Assembly (NCBI GenBank): GCA_963971165.1
Contig: OZ020193.1
Coordinates: forward strand, 20,299,922-20,363,921
Length of the DNA: 64,000 nt
DNA from: Philopedon plagiatum
Taxonomy: Eukaryota > Arthropoda > Insecta > Coleoptera > Curculionidae
Reading direction: 5' to 3'
The notes under the pieces were generated by a model. That model searched no databases and was not told the DNA's origin. It saw only the letters and a list, made by a program, of their open reading frames with translations. This document shows positions 11,702-19,246 of this stretch, in pieces. Within the stretch, counting starts at the first letter, position 1, and every line of letters starts with the position of its first letter. The position numbers and the translations under genes were made by a program.

Positions 11702-12115
11702 ATGGGTCGTGTTAACAACACAATTGATAAATTTGGGCGCCAAAAATTTAATGACCAAAATCACATTGTTCTTGTTGGACAACCAGGAGTTGGATTTAGA
11801 TTGACCGATGATGGTCAATATGATATACAAGGGAAATCTTTAACTAATGTAGCACCACCAAAGAATCCTGGGGATGCCGCTAATCAGGAATATGTTCTTG
11901 AACAAAGGCGTGAAATTATTAAAAAACTTAGTGAATTAGTGAATAATGATGTTTTGGAATATGTTAGAAAAGAACTTAATGAAATGAATAAAAAGCTTGC
12001 TGAAGAGGCGAATGAAGATTTTTTGCAATCTGTTACAAAAAGACTTAAGGAAATCGATTCAAAATTGTTGAATCAAGAAAAAGCTATTCAGCGTATACGT
12101 ATTACGCGCATGTAG
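11702..12115 (+). CDS. Fibre-like coiled-coil protein 1 (137 aa)
   Basis: The N-terminal 15 residues MGRVNNTIDKFGRQK are identical to those of the gene at 13201. Residues about 30-65 contain DDGQYDIQGKSLTNV followed by DAANQEYVLE. This is the pattern of trimeric phage and viral fibre shafts, in which a beta-strand with an N-V turn is followed by D-A-A/V-N-x-x-Y-V. The C-terminal half (about 68-137) is strongly heptad-like with Leu, Ile, Val, Lys and Glu, a likely trimeric coiled coil. I infer a capsid-attached fibre: constant N-terminus for anchoring, variable distal part. No enzymatic motif is present. Good leader context (AAAA ATG) and its own TATA box. Confidence 0.75.
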   Translation: MGRVNNTIDKFGRQKFNDQNHIVLVGQPGVGFRLTDDGQYDIQGKSLTNVAPPKNPGDAANQEYVLEQRREIIKKLSELVNNDVLEYVRKELNEMNKKLAEEANEDFLQSVTKRLKEIDSKLLNQEKAIQRIRITRM

Positions 12116-12284
12116 ATAAAGAAACAAGTCTATTCTGTGTATGGTGACCTCGATTTTACATGGGATATGAGAGTGGAGGGGTTTGAAGGTCACCTAACAG
12201 ATACAAATAGAGGCACAAAACTTTCTTGTTTCAGTCTGCATTTCAGTACTTCCAGAATACTACATAGTAATTTATTTTCTCAAA

Positions 12285-12731
12285 ATGCAGTCACCAAAAA
12301 GTGAACGTCAAATTGCAGTTGTTCGCCCATTCTCTGTAAACGGTCGTCAGATGTGTGCCAATTGCGAAAATTGGGAATTTATTAGTGGAATAATGGGTTT
12401 CTGTGAATGGTGTCAAAATGAGTACCATAAGAAACATGGGATGAAATCACCGCAACAAATATCTCGTGAAAATTCTAGTGAATCTCTGCAAAGTCTCGCT
12501 GTCTCAGTGGGAGGTTCATCAGAACATAATAATCACGATACGCCGGAATTCAGTCAAGAAGGGCAGCGCTGGACTTCTTCAAGCAATTTTGAAGATCTCG
12601 AAATAATTAACGAATCACCGCAAAGTCCTGTTTTCTTAGAAGGAGGAGGAGGAGGAGTAGGGGGAGGAGGTTCATCAGAACGTAATAATAGTGAGACCAT
12701 GGAATTCGACCAAGAAGGGCAGCGCTGGTAA
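12285..12731 (+). CDS. CxxC-motif protein with an internal repeat (148 aa)
   Basis: Residues about 24-42 hold two Cys pairs, C-A-N-C and C-E-W-C, a compact possible zinc knuckle. The C-terminal two thirds are Ser/Glu-rich and disordered. They carry a duplicated module starting GGSSE(H/R)NN and ending (S/D)QEGQRW, once at about 78-95 and again at the extreme C-terminus, separated by a Gly-rich run. An AATAAA follows at 12854. It sits between the two fibre-like paralogues. Function unknown; the aromatic QRW ends look like short linear docking motifs, which is inference. Confidence 0.65.
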   Translation: MQSPKSERQIAVVRPFSVNGRQMCANCENWEFISGIMGFCEWCQNEYHKKHGMKSPQQISRENSSESLQSLAVSVGGSSEHNNHDTPEFSQEGQRWTSSSNFEDLEIINESPQSPVFLEGGGGGVGGGGSSERNNSETMEFDQEGQRW

Positions 12732-12888
12732 TTCCGAAAAATAGAGACAATTTAGATATAGTGTAAAAGTTTCTTATGATAGTCATGTAATTTTAAATTT
12801 ATGTGAAAAAGTGCGTTTTTCTAATGATAGTGTGTATGTATTATTTAAATCTTAATAAAAATCTTTTTGTACTAAATATGTTTATTAT

Positions 12889-13116
12889 TCACCATACATT
12901 TGAATTAACAAATCGCTCTTGATATATATTATTTCTGTGGTTCCGTTCTAAAATCCTCGCTAGCATTACATCCATTTTTCCAATTCTCCTTTGAAAACGA
13001 TATCTATCAAGTATTAGTTGCTGAAAATTACTTTGTCTGGCTTGTCTATATGCAAAACACCAAACAGACATACGGTGGATAATATTTCTTTCTTCGTCAA
13101 ATCTTACTTGCTTCAT
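12889..13116 (-). CDS. Small basic helical protein with RVxF-like motif (75 aa)
   Basis: A small frame on the minus strand, convergent with the gene ending at 12731. It starts MKQVRF, and residues 2-6 match the PP1-docking pattern K/R-x-V-x-F. The rest is Arg/Gln-rich and probably helical. An AATAAA (minus strand) lies right behind the stop, as expected for a short mRNA. No family was recognised. The short length leaves some doubt that it is a gene, but the clean position between two other genes and the poly(A) signal support it. Confidence 0.5.
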   Translation of the reverse strand: MKQVRFDEERNIIHRMSVWCFAYRQARQSNFQQLILDRYRFQRRIGKMDVMLARILERNHRNNIYQERFVNSNVW

Positions 13117-13154
13117 GGTGTATTGTAAAATGAATTTTTATTAGTTATGTCATT

Positions 13155-13163
13155 TATATATAG
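13155..13163 (+). promoter_or_regulatory. TATA box of fibre-like gene 2
   Basis: TATATATAG lies 46 bp before the ATG at 13201, the same placement and form as at 11656. Confidence 0.65.
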
Positions 13164-13200
13164 ACTGAACATAAAGAGAGTGAATTAGTTTTACTTTAAA

Positions 13201-13596
13201 ATGGGTCGTGTTAACAACACAATTGATAAATTTGGTCGACAGAAAACTCCTGTTTGTAACAACTTATCGCGAGGGTTGCCCGGAATCGGATTTAAACTTA
13301 CTTCAGATGGACATTTTGATATAGAGGGAAAATTATTAAGGAATGTTGCCCAACCGATAAATGATAATGATGCTGCTACCAAAGAATATGTCCTTACGGA
13401 AGTTCATCAACTTGGTTCGCAGATAAATACCATACTTAGTAATGTGCTAGTACCGGTTTTTCAAAAAATGTTTGAAGATGATGAGACCAAAATTACGTAC
13501 CTTAAGGAAAAAATGTATCAAATTCACTCACATGCTGCACGGTATACTACAACGAAGATAAAGGATCCAAAAAAACCAAAATGGAAACCAACCTAG
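13201..13596 (+). CDS. Fibre-like protein 2 (131 aa), paralogue of 11702-12115
   Basis: It shares the exact N-terminal MGRVNNTIDKFGRQK and the shaft-like segment (SDGHFDIEGKLLRNV, then DAATKEYVL) with fibre-like protein 1. The distal half differs completely: it has a shorter heptad stretch (about 65-105) and ends in a basic, Pro/Lys-rich tail. The pair therefore looks like a tandem duplication followed by divergence of the exposed end, as in alternative receptor-binding fibres. It has its own TATA box, and an AATAAA lies at 13639. Assignment as fibre is inferred from pattern. Confidence 0.72.
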   Translation: MGRVNNTIDKFGRQKTPVCNNLSRGLPGIGFKLTSDGHFDIEGKLLRNVAQPINDNDAATKEYVLTEVHQLGSQINTILSNVLVPVFQKMFEDDETKITYLKEKMYQIHSHAARYTTTKIKDPKKPKWKPT

Positions 13597-13724
13597 ATAA
13601 AGTTCTATTTAAAAACATAATTATACTGTTAAATTGAAAATAAAACGAATAATTATGAAAAGCAATATTTATTTTTATTATTTATAATGCATACATACGT
13701 AACGTAAAACCTATTTGATAATAT

Positions 13725-14675
13725 TTATACAATATCTGATTTGTCTATCCAAGAATTAAATTGATTTGGAAAACCTAACCATTTTACAAACAATTGATCG
13801 TTTTGATTGTTCTTGCGTTTTCTAAGAATTTTCTCAACTAAATAAACACCAGGGCTAGCTGTCTTTTGCAGTTCTGCTTCGTAAAAACATCCTTTAATAG
13901 GTTGACCTTCCAATGATTGCAGCAAGTAGGTGGGTGGATTTGTAATATTAACTTTTGCTATTTCAAACAGTTCCGTGGACCAGGAAGGCGTATATCCTTT
14001 GTCAAATACACCTTTGTACTTGCTAATGCGAACAACGTCACCCAAATGAAATTTTTTTTTCTTCGGAGCAATTTTCAAATAGTCATATGCTTTAATAGGG
14101 GTATCCTCTTTTACACTGTTAGGCTTCATTCCAATGGTGCGGTGTTTAGTGTTATTATAGGTCTTCGTTATAGCTGGTAATATTTGTAACCATCTGTAAG
14201 AACCTCTAGCCGAGAATTGTTTATATAACTTATTTTTCAAAGTTCTTATAACACGCTCAACAATTGCCGCTTTTTTCGTGCTATATGTGGAATAATGGTT
14301 TATATTATATTTTTTCATGAGGGCTTGAAAGGTGCTATTATAAAATTCCTTTCCTTGATCACTCTGTAAATTGTTTGGTGCATATGATGCTTCTTCAATG
14401 ATGCTTTTCATGGCATTCGTAACTTCAACACCGGTCTTATTCTTAACTGCTTTGGTGTACACGAATTTGGAGTAACAGTTTATACATACAACAATGTAAC
14501 GGTAACCATCATTGTCAGTAGCATATTGCTGCATTTCCGCCAAATCAATTTGCCACAAATCTCGATATCCTTTTATGACTGTACGTCTTCTAACAAAATT
14601 TTTCCTTGCTGTCCTATGTAATTCATTTACGACTTTAATTTTTTCTCGGCTAGGATCCATATTATAAGGTTCCAC
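13725..14675 (-). CDS. INT: Polinton integrase (retroviral-type DDE) with C-terminal chromodomain
   Basis: The 316-aa product has an rve integrase core with the acidic triad at D44 (WQIDLAEMQ), D106 (LQSDQGKEF) and E140 (AIVERVIRTLK). An SH3-like DNA-binding region follows (about 205-265). A chromodomain closes the protein (about 276-316, YLVEKILRKRK, then LFVKWLGF and a Trp-containing end). It joins element ends to the target and makes the 6-bp duplication; the chromodomain may steer insertion to marked chromatin. The gene is intact. It lies last in the minus-strand ATPase/DUF8207/INT cluster and is followed by a minus-strand AATAAA near 13668-13673. Confidence 0.95.
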   Translation of the reverse strand: MEPYNMDPSREKIKVVNELHRTARKNFVRRRTVIKGYRDLWQIDLAEMQQYATDNDGYRYIVVCINCYSKFVYTKAVKNKTGVEVTNAMKSIIEEASYAPNNLQSDQGKEFYNSTFQALMKKYNINHYSTYSTKKAAIVERVIRTLKNKLYKQFSARGSYRWLQILPAITKTYNNTKHRTIGMKPNSVKEDTPIKAYDYLKIAPKKKKFHLGDVVRISKYKGVFDKGYTPSWSTELFEIAKVNITNPPTYLLQSLEGQPIKGCFYEAELQKTASPGVYLVEKILRKRKNNQNDQLFVKWLGFPNQFNSWIDKSDIV

Positions 14676-14714
14676 GTCTTATCAGACACTGAGGATGGCA
14701 ACTACGTGCAAAAC

Positions 14715-15821
14715 TTAATATATTATTCCTTCTTCTCGAAGCTCTTCCATAATTGACATAATCTCATTATCATGTCCGGTATGTCCAGCTACTTTTGACC
14801 CCCACAATAATCGTAATCTATCCACTAACTCCTTAGGTTTATTCCAATAAACATATTCAGATGATTTCGACGATAGGCGCTTTTTTGCTGGTAGTTGGAT
14901 TTTGTTGTCGCCTTTTTTTCTTCCTACACCACCACCACCCAGTTTGGTTCCCATAATTAGCGGTTTTATGATTCGTAAATATTTTCTCCATCGGGTTTCC
15001 CTTAAACCACGTTTCTTGTCATAACCGTCGTAGGCCGCATCCGTCAATTTCAAAATGGTTTGGTATTTTCGAAGTACATCTAGACTAATTTCGTCTTCAT
15101 TATCTAAGCATGCTGGATTTTTTAGAAAAATCAAATCGTAAAGCTCAGCCGTTCCATCGAATTCAGCAATGTTTGTTTTGTTCTTGTATAACACCATCTT
15201 TCCGTTTGTTAGAAAACGAACCACCAAGTTGCCAATATATTTTGTTGATTTATTGTCTTTTTTACCAAAGCGTACACCATACACGGTATCATAACGGGAC
15301 GGTTCGAATTTTAATCCATTTAAATAATCTTGAATAGTTTTTGCGGCTGAACTGCTACCACTTGATGTGTGTGGTGATGTGTAAGATGATGTTATCGTTG
15401 ATGGGGAAGGGGTTTCGAACAGTGACTCACGATTTCCACGTTTTGGTGTAGGAATTTGTGTTTTTTGCGAAATCGGTGTAGATGTTTCAAAATCCGCTTC
15501 TGTTGGATGTTCTTCAAACATTTTCGCCATTCCCACCGAGCTGCTGCTGCTACTCCGACTTTGTGGTTTAGTCGTAGTACTTGATTTTTTAGTTGCGTAC
15601 TGTTGTTGCTGCTGCTTTACGGCTTTAGATATAGATTCTAGTGGTTTAGAAACTGGTTCATAAAACTTTTCCAAATCATGTTCATTCTGCACTTTAGCTG
15701 CTTTAATTTGTTTAAATTTTTTTCTAACCGCATTTGTAGTTTCCAGTAGCTTTCGTTTTAATTCGATTTCTTCATTCATGATGCTTTCAAAGCACCGTTC
15801 AACGATGAAATGATTATCCAA
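14715..15821 (-). CDS. Conserved Polinton protein, DUF8207-like (368 aa)
   Basis: The N-terminal 60 residues form a probable coiled coil (basic, Glu/Lys-rich). Residues about 68-165 are Gln/Ser/Thr/Pro-rich and disordered. The C-terminal 200 residues form a conserved domain that starts near DTVYGVRFG and ends with SSEYVYWNKPKELVDRLRLL, then GHDNEI, then ELREEGIIY. I recognise this C-terminal signature from many insect Polintons (named DUF8207 from memory). Its function is not established. It starts 7 bp after the ATPase stop and precedes the integrase, so the three are probably co-expressed. Intact. Confidence 0.85.
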   Translation of the reverse strand: MDNHFIVERCFESIMNEEIELKRKLLETTNAVRKKFKQIKAAKVQNEHDLEKFYEPVSKPLESISKAVKQQQQQYATKKSSTTTKPQSRSSSSSSVGMAKMFEEHPTEADFETSTPISQKTQIPTPKRGNRESLFETPSPSTITSSYTSPHTSSGSSSAAKTIQDYLNGLKFEPSRYDTVYGVRFGKKDNKSTKYIGNLVVRFLTNGKMVLYKNKTNIAEFDGTAELYDLIFLKNPACLDNEDEISLDVLRKYQTILKLTDAAYDGYDKKRGLRETRWRKYLRIIKPLIMGTKLGGGGVGRKKGDNKIQLPAKKRLSSKSSEYVYWNKPKELVDRLRLLWGSKVAGHTGHDNEIMSIMEELREEGIIY

Positions 15822-15828
15822 GTTATTA

Positions 15829-16527
15829 TTATAGGAATATATAACTATCGAATCCCTTGCGGTATCTGCCCGAATTTACATCACTTTCCTTGTCAATAAC
15901 TAAAAAACCATATTTATTATCCCAACATTTAGCACACATCTCTTGAAATTGTGTAAACGTCAGGTCGGGTGAAACGTGATCGGAAAATATATGTTTCATA
16001 TTCATCTCATCTTGTTTAAACATAATAATGAAGTTGGCATTATCCCGGACGAGCTGCTTAGGAACACGAGAATACGTTTGCGCCAAGTAAAAGGCATCCA
16101 CATTTTTGTGACGTCCCATGCTAAAATACGATCTTATAACGTCCTGTTTCTCACACATAACGTCATCAAAAATAAATATTGAATTAGGTTTAGCATCTGA
16201 CGGTTCCACAATGTTATTTGCGTCGCTAAAAGCGTAGTAGCCAAGACCTTTGATTGGTGATAAAATTTTCTTTAAATATTCATATTTCGGTTGATAGAGC
16301 GACTTTGAGTAGATATAAACATTTTCGAAACGCAGTCCCGAGGGGTGAGTAAGCAGCGAAATCATAACATTTGTTTTTCCACAGTTTGAAGGTCCTATTA
16401 ATAATCCACGAATAGATGACGGTAGCAAAGGACCATGTCTTTTAAATAATTTTTGTTCTAGTCCAGATCCGACCTTTACATCGAGATTATCGACGGGAAG
16501 TTTTTGTTTAAGATTGACGATACGCAT
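15829..16527 (-). CDS. ATP: Genome-packaging ATPase (FtsK/HerA superfamily)
   Basis: The 232-aa product has Walker A GPSNCGKT (about residues 45-52), Walker B SIFIFDDVM (about 117-125) and a downstream sensor-like segment with DAFYLAQTYSRVPKQL. This is the Polinton/adenovirus-like packaging ATPase that is expected to pump the element DNA into the capsid. Length fits the family. It diverges from the PLA2/core gene, with only 51 bp between their ATGs. Intact. Confidence 0.95.
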   Translation of the reverse strand: MRIVNLKQKLPVDNLDVKVGSGLEQKLFKRHGPLLPSSIRGLLIGPSNCGKTNVMISLLTHPSGLRFENVYIYSKSLYQPKYEYLKKILSPIKGLGYYAFSDANNIVEPSDAKPNSIFIFDDVMCEKQDVIRSYFSMGRHKNVDAFYLAQTYSRVPKQLVRDNANFIIMFKQDEMNMKHIFSDHVSPDLTFTQFQEMCAKCWDNKYGFLVIDKESDVNSGRYRKGFDSYIFL

Positions 16528-16578
16528 CTTAACAAAATCTATATTTTATACTGAACTTTCACGTAAACTATCATTCAG
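16528..16578. promoter_or_regulatory. 51-bp divergent promoter between ATPase and PLA2/core genes
   Basis: It contains CTATATTTTATACTG (about 16539-16553), an almost palindromic TATA-like element that reads as TATA in both directions. For the plus gene it sits about 30 bp before the ATG at 16579, which would leave a very short leader. For the minus gene it is too close to the ATG, so the minus transcript may start differently. Confidence 0.45.
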
Positions 16579-17490
16579 ATGTCGCTCGTCAGACGAAGTA
16601 GACGGTCTCGTTTATCAAGTAAGACTGGAAGCGGTATTGTTAATTCAGTAATTAATAGGCTACCGTTTGAGTTACACATTCCCGGCTATCAGTATTGCGG
16701 GCCCGGGACGAAAGTAGTAAAACGTGTGGCAAGAGGAGATCAAGGAATTAATTCTTTGGATGTCGCATGCAAAAAACACGATTTAGCCTATTTGCGTAAT
16801 AGTGAAAATTTAAGTGCTCGCCACCAAGCAGATCAGGAACTCGAGCAAAGCGCGTGGAAAAGAGTAAAATCTAAAGACTCTAGCGCTGGTGAAAAAGCTG
16901 CAGCTTGGTTGGTAACCAACATTATGAAAGCGAAACAACGTTTTGGTATGGGTGTATCATCATCATCAAAATCGAGAAAAGCATCCACTAGAGGTAAACG
17001 TCGCTTCCAGCGCCGCCGCCGCCACACTAAAGGTAAAGGCGTTGGTAAACATAAGCGACTACACAAAGTAGCTTTTGGATCATCTATTAGACGACCCGTT
17101 CGATCAGAATTGTTAAAAGCTGGTGGGAAAAAACTTGTCGAGAAAAATATCATGAAAGCATCGAAAATAGCTGCAGTAGCTGCACGTAAATCCCTAAGAA
17201 TAGCCGGTGGCAAACGAAAAATTCGCACGCCTAGAATCATTCCAATTCCGAAGACTGGGGGGATATTACCGTTAATACCAATATTTGCAGGACTATCGGC
17301 CTTAGGTTCATTAGCAGGTGGTGCAGCAGGCATCGTGCGTGCCGTAAAAGCAGTAAAAAAGTCGACTGCAGAAAAAATAGGTACCGGCTTACATCTAAGT
17401 TCAAGAGGAAATGGATTATACTTGAAACCATATCGCACAGGTTTGGGATTATATATAAACAACGGCAAAAATAAGAAATCAAAAAACTAA
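16579..17490 (+). CDS. Virion protein: phospholipase A2 domain fused to adenoviral pX-like core tail
   Basis: The 303-aa product has a parvovirus-type PLA2 domain (about 28-95). It shows the Ca-binding loop YCGPGT (39-44), catalytic dyad H67-D68 in CKKHDLAY and a further Asp at 85, so the active site looks intact. An Arg/Lys/Ser-rich region (about 125-165) is suited to binding DNA. A hydrophobic Gly/Ala/Leu/Ile segment (about 228-258) resembles the adenovirus core peptide pX and insertion segments of minor capsid proteins. The tail carries Gly-Leu-Tyr-Leu motifs. The likely role is membrane breach plus genome condensation in the virion. The stop at 17488 follows a slippery A AAA AAC heptamer (17481-17487), see the protease. 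Confidence 0.88.
   Translation: MSLVRRSRRSRLSSKTGSGIVNSVINRLPFELHIPGYQYCGPGTKVVKRVARGDQGINSLDVACKKHDLAYLRNSENLSARHQADQELEQSAWKRVKSKDSSAGEKAAAWLVTNIMKAKQRFGMGVSSSSKSRKASTRGKRRFQRRRRHTKGKGVGKHKRLHKVAFGSSIRRPVRSELLKAGGKKLVEKNIMKASKIAAVAARKSLRIAGGKRKIRTPRIIPIPKTGGILPLIPIFAGLSALGSLAGGAAGIVRAVKAVKKSTAEKIGTGLHLSSRGNGLYLKPYRTGLGLYINNGKNKKSKN
17481..17487 (+). promoter_or_regulatory. Candidate -1 ribosomal frameshift site A AAA AAC
   Basis: The heptamer is in exact phase with the PLA2/core frame (codons AAA AAC at 17482-17487) and is followed at once by TAA. A -1 slip enters the frame that runs without stop into the protease. The new frame is closed upstream by a TAA at 17472, so the usable overlap is only about 13 nt and contains the heptamer. 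I saw no strong downstream stem or pseudoknot by eye. Confidence 0.6.
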
Positions 17491-17867
17491 TAGAATCCCT
17501 ACCTCAAAGACCACTATCCAATATTGATATAGAAAAGTACGCCTTAAAAATGAAAATACCACACTTTCGAGGCGTATATATGAGAGATTCATTACCTGTA
17601 CGCGGTCCCAAACGTCACGAGGCCGCCATTATAAATTTGGATAGTATATCGGGTGTAGGGACTCATTGGGTAGCATATAGAAAAAGCAATTCTGATGTAA
17701 CATACTACGATAGTTTCGGTGATTTACCCCCACCTATGGAATTGGTACGATATCTGCAGATGGGTTCCGAAGCGACGAAGAAAATTTACTATACATACGA
17801 CCGTCAACAAGAATTTGGAACAGTCTGGTGTGGACATTTGTGTTTGAAGTTTCTTTTACAATCGTAA
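17487..17867 (+). CDS. PRO: Adenain-type cysteine maturation protease, probably made by -1 frameshift
   Basis: The catalytic set reads, from the first ATG (17550): H39 in GTHWVAY, D54 in YYDSFGD, Q87, and C94 in WCGHLC, with the seven-residue Gln-to-Cys spacing of adenain. It cleaves capsid and core precursors during maturation. The first ATG at 17550 is probably not the true start. The preceding in-frame 21 codons include PLSNIDIEKYALK, which fits the N-terminus I know from related Polinton proteases ahead of their FRGVFMRD block. No ATG precedes it, so I extend the feature to the frameshift site. Alternatives are splicing or a truncated start at 17550. The downstream gene starts 5 bp after the stop. 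Confidence 0.85.
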   Translation, partial: LIESLPQRPLSNIDIEKYALKMKIPHFRGVYMRDSLPVRGPKRHEAAIINLDSISGVGTHWVAYRKSNSDVTYYDSFGDLPPPMELVRYLQMGSEATKKIYYTYDRQQEFGTVWCGHLCLKFLLQS

Positions 17868-17872
17868 AAAGT

Positions 17873-18283
17873 ATGTCTTTGACACCCCAAATGGAACGTG
17901 ACAACTACACCAAAATGTTGCTATCACTTAAAGCATATCGTGAAGTCGGAGGATTACAAAAAATGACAGCTGAACAGTTAGAAAATACGCCCAAAGAAGT
18001 GTTGATCGCATTAGCTCCAAATGAAATAGCACTAGTTTGGGATAGGTTACCTAATCACCTAAAAAGTGACGTCGATATATTGAAATATCAATACTGTTTC
18101 GAACATTATAATAGCAATAATTCAGATTCGGACGAGGGCGATGGACCGATACCAAAAAAAATATTTTGTTGTTATTGCAAAATTAATGATGTGAATATAA
18201 AGGCAGAAAACAGTTTAAAAACGTCCAAAGGAATAAAGCAACGCTTCAGCTTAAATCCATTTAACTGTTGCAAACAGCAATAA
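17873..18283 (+). CDS. 136-aa virion-cluster protein, unknown function
   Basis: I chose the ATG at 17873, five bases after the protease stop; the frame is open further upstream but would overlap the protease. The N-terminal half is helical (MTAEQLENTPKEVL, then a segment with LPNHLKSDV). A Ser/Asp/Glu linker follows (about 98-110). The C-terminal 35 residues are basic and contain C-C-x-C and a terminal C-C pair. Its place between protease and minor capsid gene suggests a structural or assembly role. An AATAAA overlaps its stop (18279-18284). Family not recognised. Confidence 0.7.
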   Translation: MSLTPQMERDNYTKMLLSLKAYREVGGLQKMTAEQLENTPKEVLIALAPNEIALVWDRLPNHLKSDVDILKYQYCFEHYNSNNSDSDEGDGPIPKKIFCCYCKINDVNIKAENSLKTSKGIKQRFSLNPFNCCKQQ

Positions 18284-18314
18284 AATAGCTACACAAATAG
18301 TTTCGTGGTCAGTC

Positions 18315-19034
18315 ATGTCTTACACATTCACTCTAACAGGACATACAAGTGTCTTAAGTGCGGATTTTTACCCACCCATCGAGTTAAATACAACAGGCAA
18401 ATATGGAGTTGCACTGCTGGGATTTTACACATATAATTCGATTTTTAATATCGACGAAAGCAATAATTCATTCAGCCATTTGAAAACAGCTATACCAAAG
18501 TATGTAAGGATTCCACCAGGAGCTTACGAAATTAATGAAATAGCAAAAGCCATGTACACCGCTTTAAAAGAGTCATGCAATGAAGTTGGTACCGATTTAT
18601 TTTCATTAACAGCCAATAATAATACGTTAAAATGTGAGCTAAAGTCAAAATATAGCATCGATTTTCGAGGTAGCAACAGTATCGGCAAAGTGCTCGGATT
18701 TGGCTCTGTGCTGCTGCAAGGTGGACAACGACACGAATCAAGTACCATCGTGGACATAATGAAAGTGCGCATCGTACGTGTGGATTGTAATATAATTTCC
18801 GGAGCATACCTGAATTCTTTGGAAAGTCATACGTTATTTGAATTTGATATTGACGTCGAACCCGGTTACAAAATCTCCAAAGAACCGCAAAATAATATTT
18901 ATATGCCGATAATGCCGGATGGTCGTCAGTTTATCGACAACATTACTCTACGCATCTTGGACGATAGCGGTGATTTGATCGATTTTCGAGGTGAGAAAAT
19001 TATAGTTAAACTAGAGTTGAAAAAAATCGTATAA
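18315..19034 (+). CDS. mCP: Minor capsid protein (penton, single jelly roll)
   Basis: The 239-aa product has the size and position of the Polinton minor capsid protein. It starts MSYTFTLTGH, then has YPPIELN and alternating beta-strand segments. The family-typical RIPPGAYEINEIA (about residues 66-78) and a C-terminal domain ending in KLELKKIV follow. By homology to Polinton and virophage pentons it forms pentameric vertices, where the fibre-like proteins may attach (inference). Its stop overlaps the next ATG in TAATG. Intact. Confidence 0.88.
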   Translation: MSYTFTLTGHTSVLSADFYPPIELNTTGKYGVALLGFYTYNSIFNIDESNNSFSHLKTAIPKYVRIPPGAYEINEIAKAMYTALKESCNEVGTDLFSLTANNNTLKCELKSKYSIDFRGSNSIGKVLGFGSVLLQGGQRHESSTIVDIMKVRIVRVDCNIISGAYLNSLESHTLFEFDIDVEPGYKISKEPQNNIYMPIMPDGRQFIDNITLRILDDSGDLIDFRGEKIIVKLELKKIV

Positions 19035-19246
19035 TGGGTTTTTGCTTTAACCGTCAACTGCATATGCTGTCAACAATTCAAGATTCAGTTAAACGACATA
19101 AAAGTAAGCAGACAACACAGTCAAGGTTCATTCGCAAGTCAGACGGACGATCGAAAACACATCCGCACAGCAATCGCCAGCTCTCCGTGAAAGATTGCAA
19201 ATTTCTACAATCGATCGGTTTGAAAGTGAGAAAAATTAGAAAATGA
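19034..19246 (+). CDS. 70-aa basic protein between the two capsid genes
   Basis: Its ATG overlaps the minor capsid stop (TAATG) and its stop overlaps the major capsid start (ATGATG), an arrangement unlikely for random frames. The product is basic (many Lys, Arg, His) and ends LSVKDCKFLQSIGLKVRKIR. This C-terminal phrase recurs, from memory, in related insect Polintons at the same position, so I treat it as a real gene. Possible roles are DNA binding or scaffolding. Function unknown. Confidence 0.72.
   Translation: MGFCFNRQLHMLSTIQDSVKRHKSKQTTQSRFIRKSDGRSKTHPHSNRQLSVKDCKFLQSIGLKVRKIRK

Noticed and set aside
16833..17468. Long minus-strand frame (211 aa) opposite the PLA2/core gene
   Set aside because: It is an antisense shadow. 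The plus frame has catalytic motifs, and the minus product is low-complexity Pro/Phe/Arg without any family signal.
16579..17490. Endogenous parvovirus insertion because of the PLA2 domain
   Set aside because: The neighbours are Polinton genes, the frame is in the Polinton virion cluster, and the pX-like tail is not parvoviral.
17828..17872. Extended start for the 136-aa gene inside the protease
   Set aside because: It would overlap the protease active-site end. The ATG at 17873 just after the stop is simpler, and no slippery heptamer is seen there.
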